Shown: one piece after another, positions 62,000-64,000 of the stretch
Position numbering within the stretch: position 1 is the first letter of the stretch
Layout: each line of letters begins with the position of its first letter
From: Phlebopus portentosus
Lineage: Eukaryota; Basidiomycota; Agaricomycetes; Boletales; Boletinellaceae
Direction of reading: 5' to 3'
Length of the DNA stretch: 64,000 nt
NCBI GenBank assembly: GCA_037892935.1
Contig: JAYXKI010000017.1
Coordinates: 1-64,000 of the forward strand
Notes under the pieces: generated by a model
The model's database searches: none
What the model was told of the DNA's origin: nothing
The model's input: the letters and a program-made list of their open reading frames with translations, nothing else
Made by a program: the position numbers and the translations under genes

Positions 62000-64000
62000 T
62001 CAAAATTCCTCTATGTCGTCGTCCGTAAGCAAACCAGCGCCATCGGCATCTTCTTTCAGTTGTTTTCTTTCTAAGCGCCGCGGAGCATCCTCTTCCACGG
62101 AAACCTCGACTTCATCTGCCACATTGGTACCCCCGTCGAGCGCTAACGCCTTCTGAGACGCTGGCTTAGAAAACGTCAGGGCAGAAAATAACGAGTGGGA
62201 AGCGGGCGCGTCGATAACATCTGCGTAAGGAAATCAATCGGGTGCACGAAAATCCCGTAAGATGTATCGACTACCTTTCAATTTGTCGGAAGCGCTTCCT
62301 CGTGTCTGCATCTTCAGAATTGAACCCATTTCTGTTGCGATCTCATCTCTTGACCATCGCACGCTTCCCGATTCTTGTAACCAGTATAAAACGTCCGAGA
62401 CTGCATCCTCAGCATCACGTGCTTTCTTCAGGAAGTCAAAGAACTCGGGTTTATATATCTTTTGACCACGTCGGGTTACTGGAGAAGGAAGAGAATGCAA
62501 AGTTCCAAGAGCTAGAAGGTGGAATTGGTGGGGATTTGCCTGATGCCACTAGGGAAACTCTCAGATGCAAAACGAAGTGATCAGGTAAATCTTCACAAAC
62601 TTGTTCTCCCCCGCTTGAATCAACCCAGCTGAGCCAGCTACTCAGCTCTCCGCACTGATCGATGTCATTACAGAACTGAGGGTAGTTTTGATGAATGTAA
62701 AGTGCGAATAGACCGGCGTCTATGGGCGACTCGGCATATAAAGTCTGAAATCATATCAGATTTGATCGTCATTGACAGTGACTGGCACTCACATCTACAT
62801 CCACTCTACTCGCTCGGCGCTCGTCATTAGCTAACCACTGCGGCAGCGGCGGGGAAGTCCTTAAGCGTGCATCCAATGCCTGCTCGCGATGTTTGTCCTT
62901 AACCGACGTTGTTGCGCTCAATGGGTCACCTTTGCCTGTGCTCATGATCAATACATCATAATGGCTTAATGAATCAATTAGACAGACGCTTATTATAAAG
63001 CACCTTTCCCATCAGATGGAAAAGGACCAGAGCCTGCTCTCTCCTTGTGATTGCTTCCATACTTCAGAAGGTTGAGTATTTATCAAAGGATCGACTCTTC
63101 GATGTTACAGATACTTACAGCGCTCGGTTTACTTTTTTTTTGCCTCTCTGGGCATTTTCCTTCGTGCCACCTAAGACACAAGCAAACTGAAGCGCCATGA
63201 TGGAGCTACGAATGTCGCCGTTGGATGTCTCAACGATTATATTCAAGTCATCTTTGCTTAGCCGACTGAATTGGGAAGCGTCCAATTTCTCATAGTGGCG
63301 GCTCAACAACTCCTGCAGCGCTCGAAGCATGAGCGTAGGAGCGACAGGGTTGAAACTGATGAAGAGCATGTTAGGAGATTGGTGGTGAAGATAAACAGAT
63401 GATCGTACATGACTTGCGTGACATAAGGGCCATTGAGCAGAGACGAAGGCAGGACAGTTCGAATATCAACCGTCTCACGGGAAAACCAATGCCCACTTCC
63501 TTGAGCAAGACGCTCATCCCTGACTTCTCCTCTCGTAGCAGCGTCGCTGATAATTATGACTAGTGGTGTGCTTTGAATAGAAGTCACGAATGATTCCAGG
63601 ACAGTATGAAATGCATCCTGTGTGGACTGATGTAGAATATTTGGGAGGTCTTCCAGAAGGACGATTTGCCTCTTCCCAAAGTTCGATCCGAGAGCAAGGT
63701 TCGATGACGAAGACGAAGAACTTGGAATTCGTGTCCGGGGGGAGGAAGTCGTCGTCTGATTCGACGCGCTTAACAACTGACGACAAGAGGTCGCACGAAT
63801 TAGAAACGCTTCGAATTTCTGATTGAGGCTTTCCCGGTCTGGAGAAAAGTTAAGCGGAGGCAGTCACTTGTCGCGTGAGGAGACAAACCATAGTCACCCT
63901 CCTGATAACCTTCCTCCATCGTATTTCGCCATTCTAAGATGTCAAAATCTAGCTCCTTCGCCAGAACACGCACGGTAGTCGTCTTTGCAGTGCCCGCTGG
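62000..64000 (-). CDS. RAD17: RAD17 checkpoint clamp loader, 5' end beyond window
   Basis: RFC-like ATPase that loads the 9-1-1 clamp at damaged DNA. The window's right edge cuts into the P-loop (PAGTAKTTTVRVLAKELDFD at 63940-64000), so the N-terminus is missing. Next come EWRNTMEEGYQEGDY, the Walker B-like RQIVLLEDLPNILH, TPLVIIISDAA, then FNPVAPTLMLRALQELLSRH and the sensor region SNGDIRSSIMALQFAC typical of RFC/RAD17. The C-terminal half includes LYAESPIDAGLFALYIHQNYP, RRGQKIYKPEFFDFLKKA and DVLYWLQESG. It ends in the acidic tail LLTDDDIEEF with the stop at 62000. Many short introns; no damage seen. Confidence 0.9.

Overview
The window looks like nuclear DNA of an agaricomycete basidiomycete. 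Genes are split by many 45-60 bp GT..AG introns. The gene content includes fungal families common in mushrooms: FunK1 kinases, DUF6533-type seven-helix membrane proteins, basidiomycete P450s and etherase-like glutathione transferases. No rRNA, tRNA or CRISPR was recognised. The species cannot be named from the sequence.

Layout. 1-9.7 kb is an accessory block on the minus strand: a P450 that runs off the left edge, a seven-helix membrane protein gene (plus strand), and the decayed second copy of a P450 + Bem46-type hydrolase module, ending with an intact hydrolase. 10.3-16 kb holds a membrane protein gene and calcineurin A. 17-22.3 kb is a tandem pair of FunK1 kinases, the first intact and the second a pseudogene whose catalytic HRD has become HRE. 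22.5-27.9 kb holds the checkpoint kinase CHK1 (with two apparent GC-AG introns), a tiny stress-type protein and a second Ser/Thr kinase. 28-35.6 kb is gene-poor: a decayed short-chain dehydrogenase, a low-complexity protein, an intronless Doc/Fic-fold gene and a 635 bp TA-flanked inverted-repeat element. 35.9-47.5 kb is core housekeeping: the bifunctional arginine enzyme ARG5,6, a GGA-type VHS/GAT adaptor without a visible ear, a prion-like paralogue of the tiny protein at 25 kb, and ORC5. 48-51.3 kb holds two tandem seven-helix genes, the second internally deleted. 52-56.4 kb holds three glutathione transferases; the middle one is broken, and a 996 bp inverted-repeat element with a TGTA duplication sits between the first two. 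56.5-61.1 kb has MED8 and two paralogous small secreted proteins. RAD17 runs off the right edge.

How it fits together. Intact core genes (calcineurin, CHK1, ARG5,6, GGA, ORC5, MED8, RAD17) are interleaved with patches where families have been tandemly duplicated and one copy has then decayed: P450/hydrolase, FunK1, seven-helix proteins and GSTs. P450, hydrolase, dehydrogenase and GST genes suggest xenobiotic or secondary-metabolite chemistry, but nothing shows they form one pathway. CHK1, RAD17 and ORC5 all act in replication and checkpoint control, but they lie far apart here and the proximity is probably chance.

I found no clearly new multi-gene system. The strongest unusual signals are the two GC-AG introns in CHK1, the Doc/Fic-like gene, the two inverted-repeat elements with exact target duplications, and the paired tiny proteins in which one copy has gained a long SYGSS-rich disordered head.
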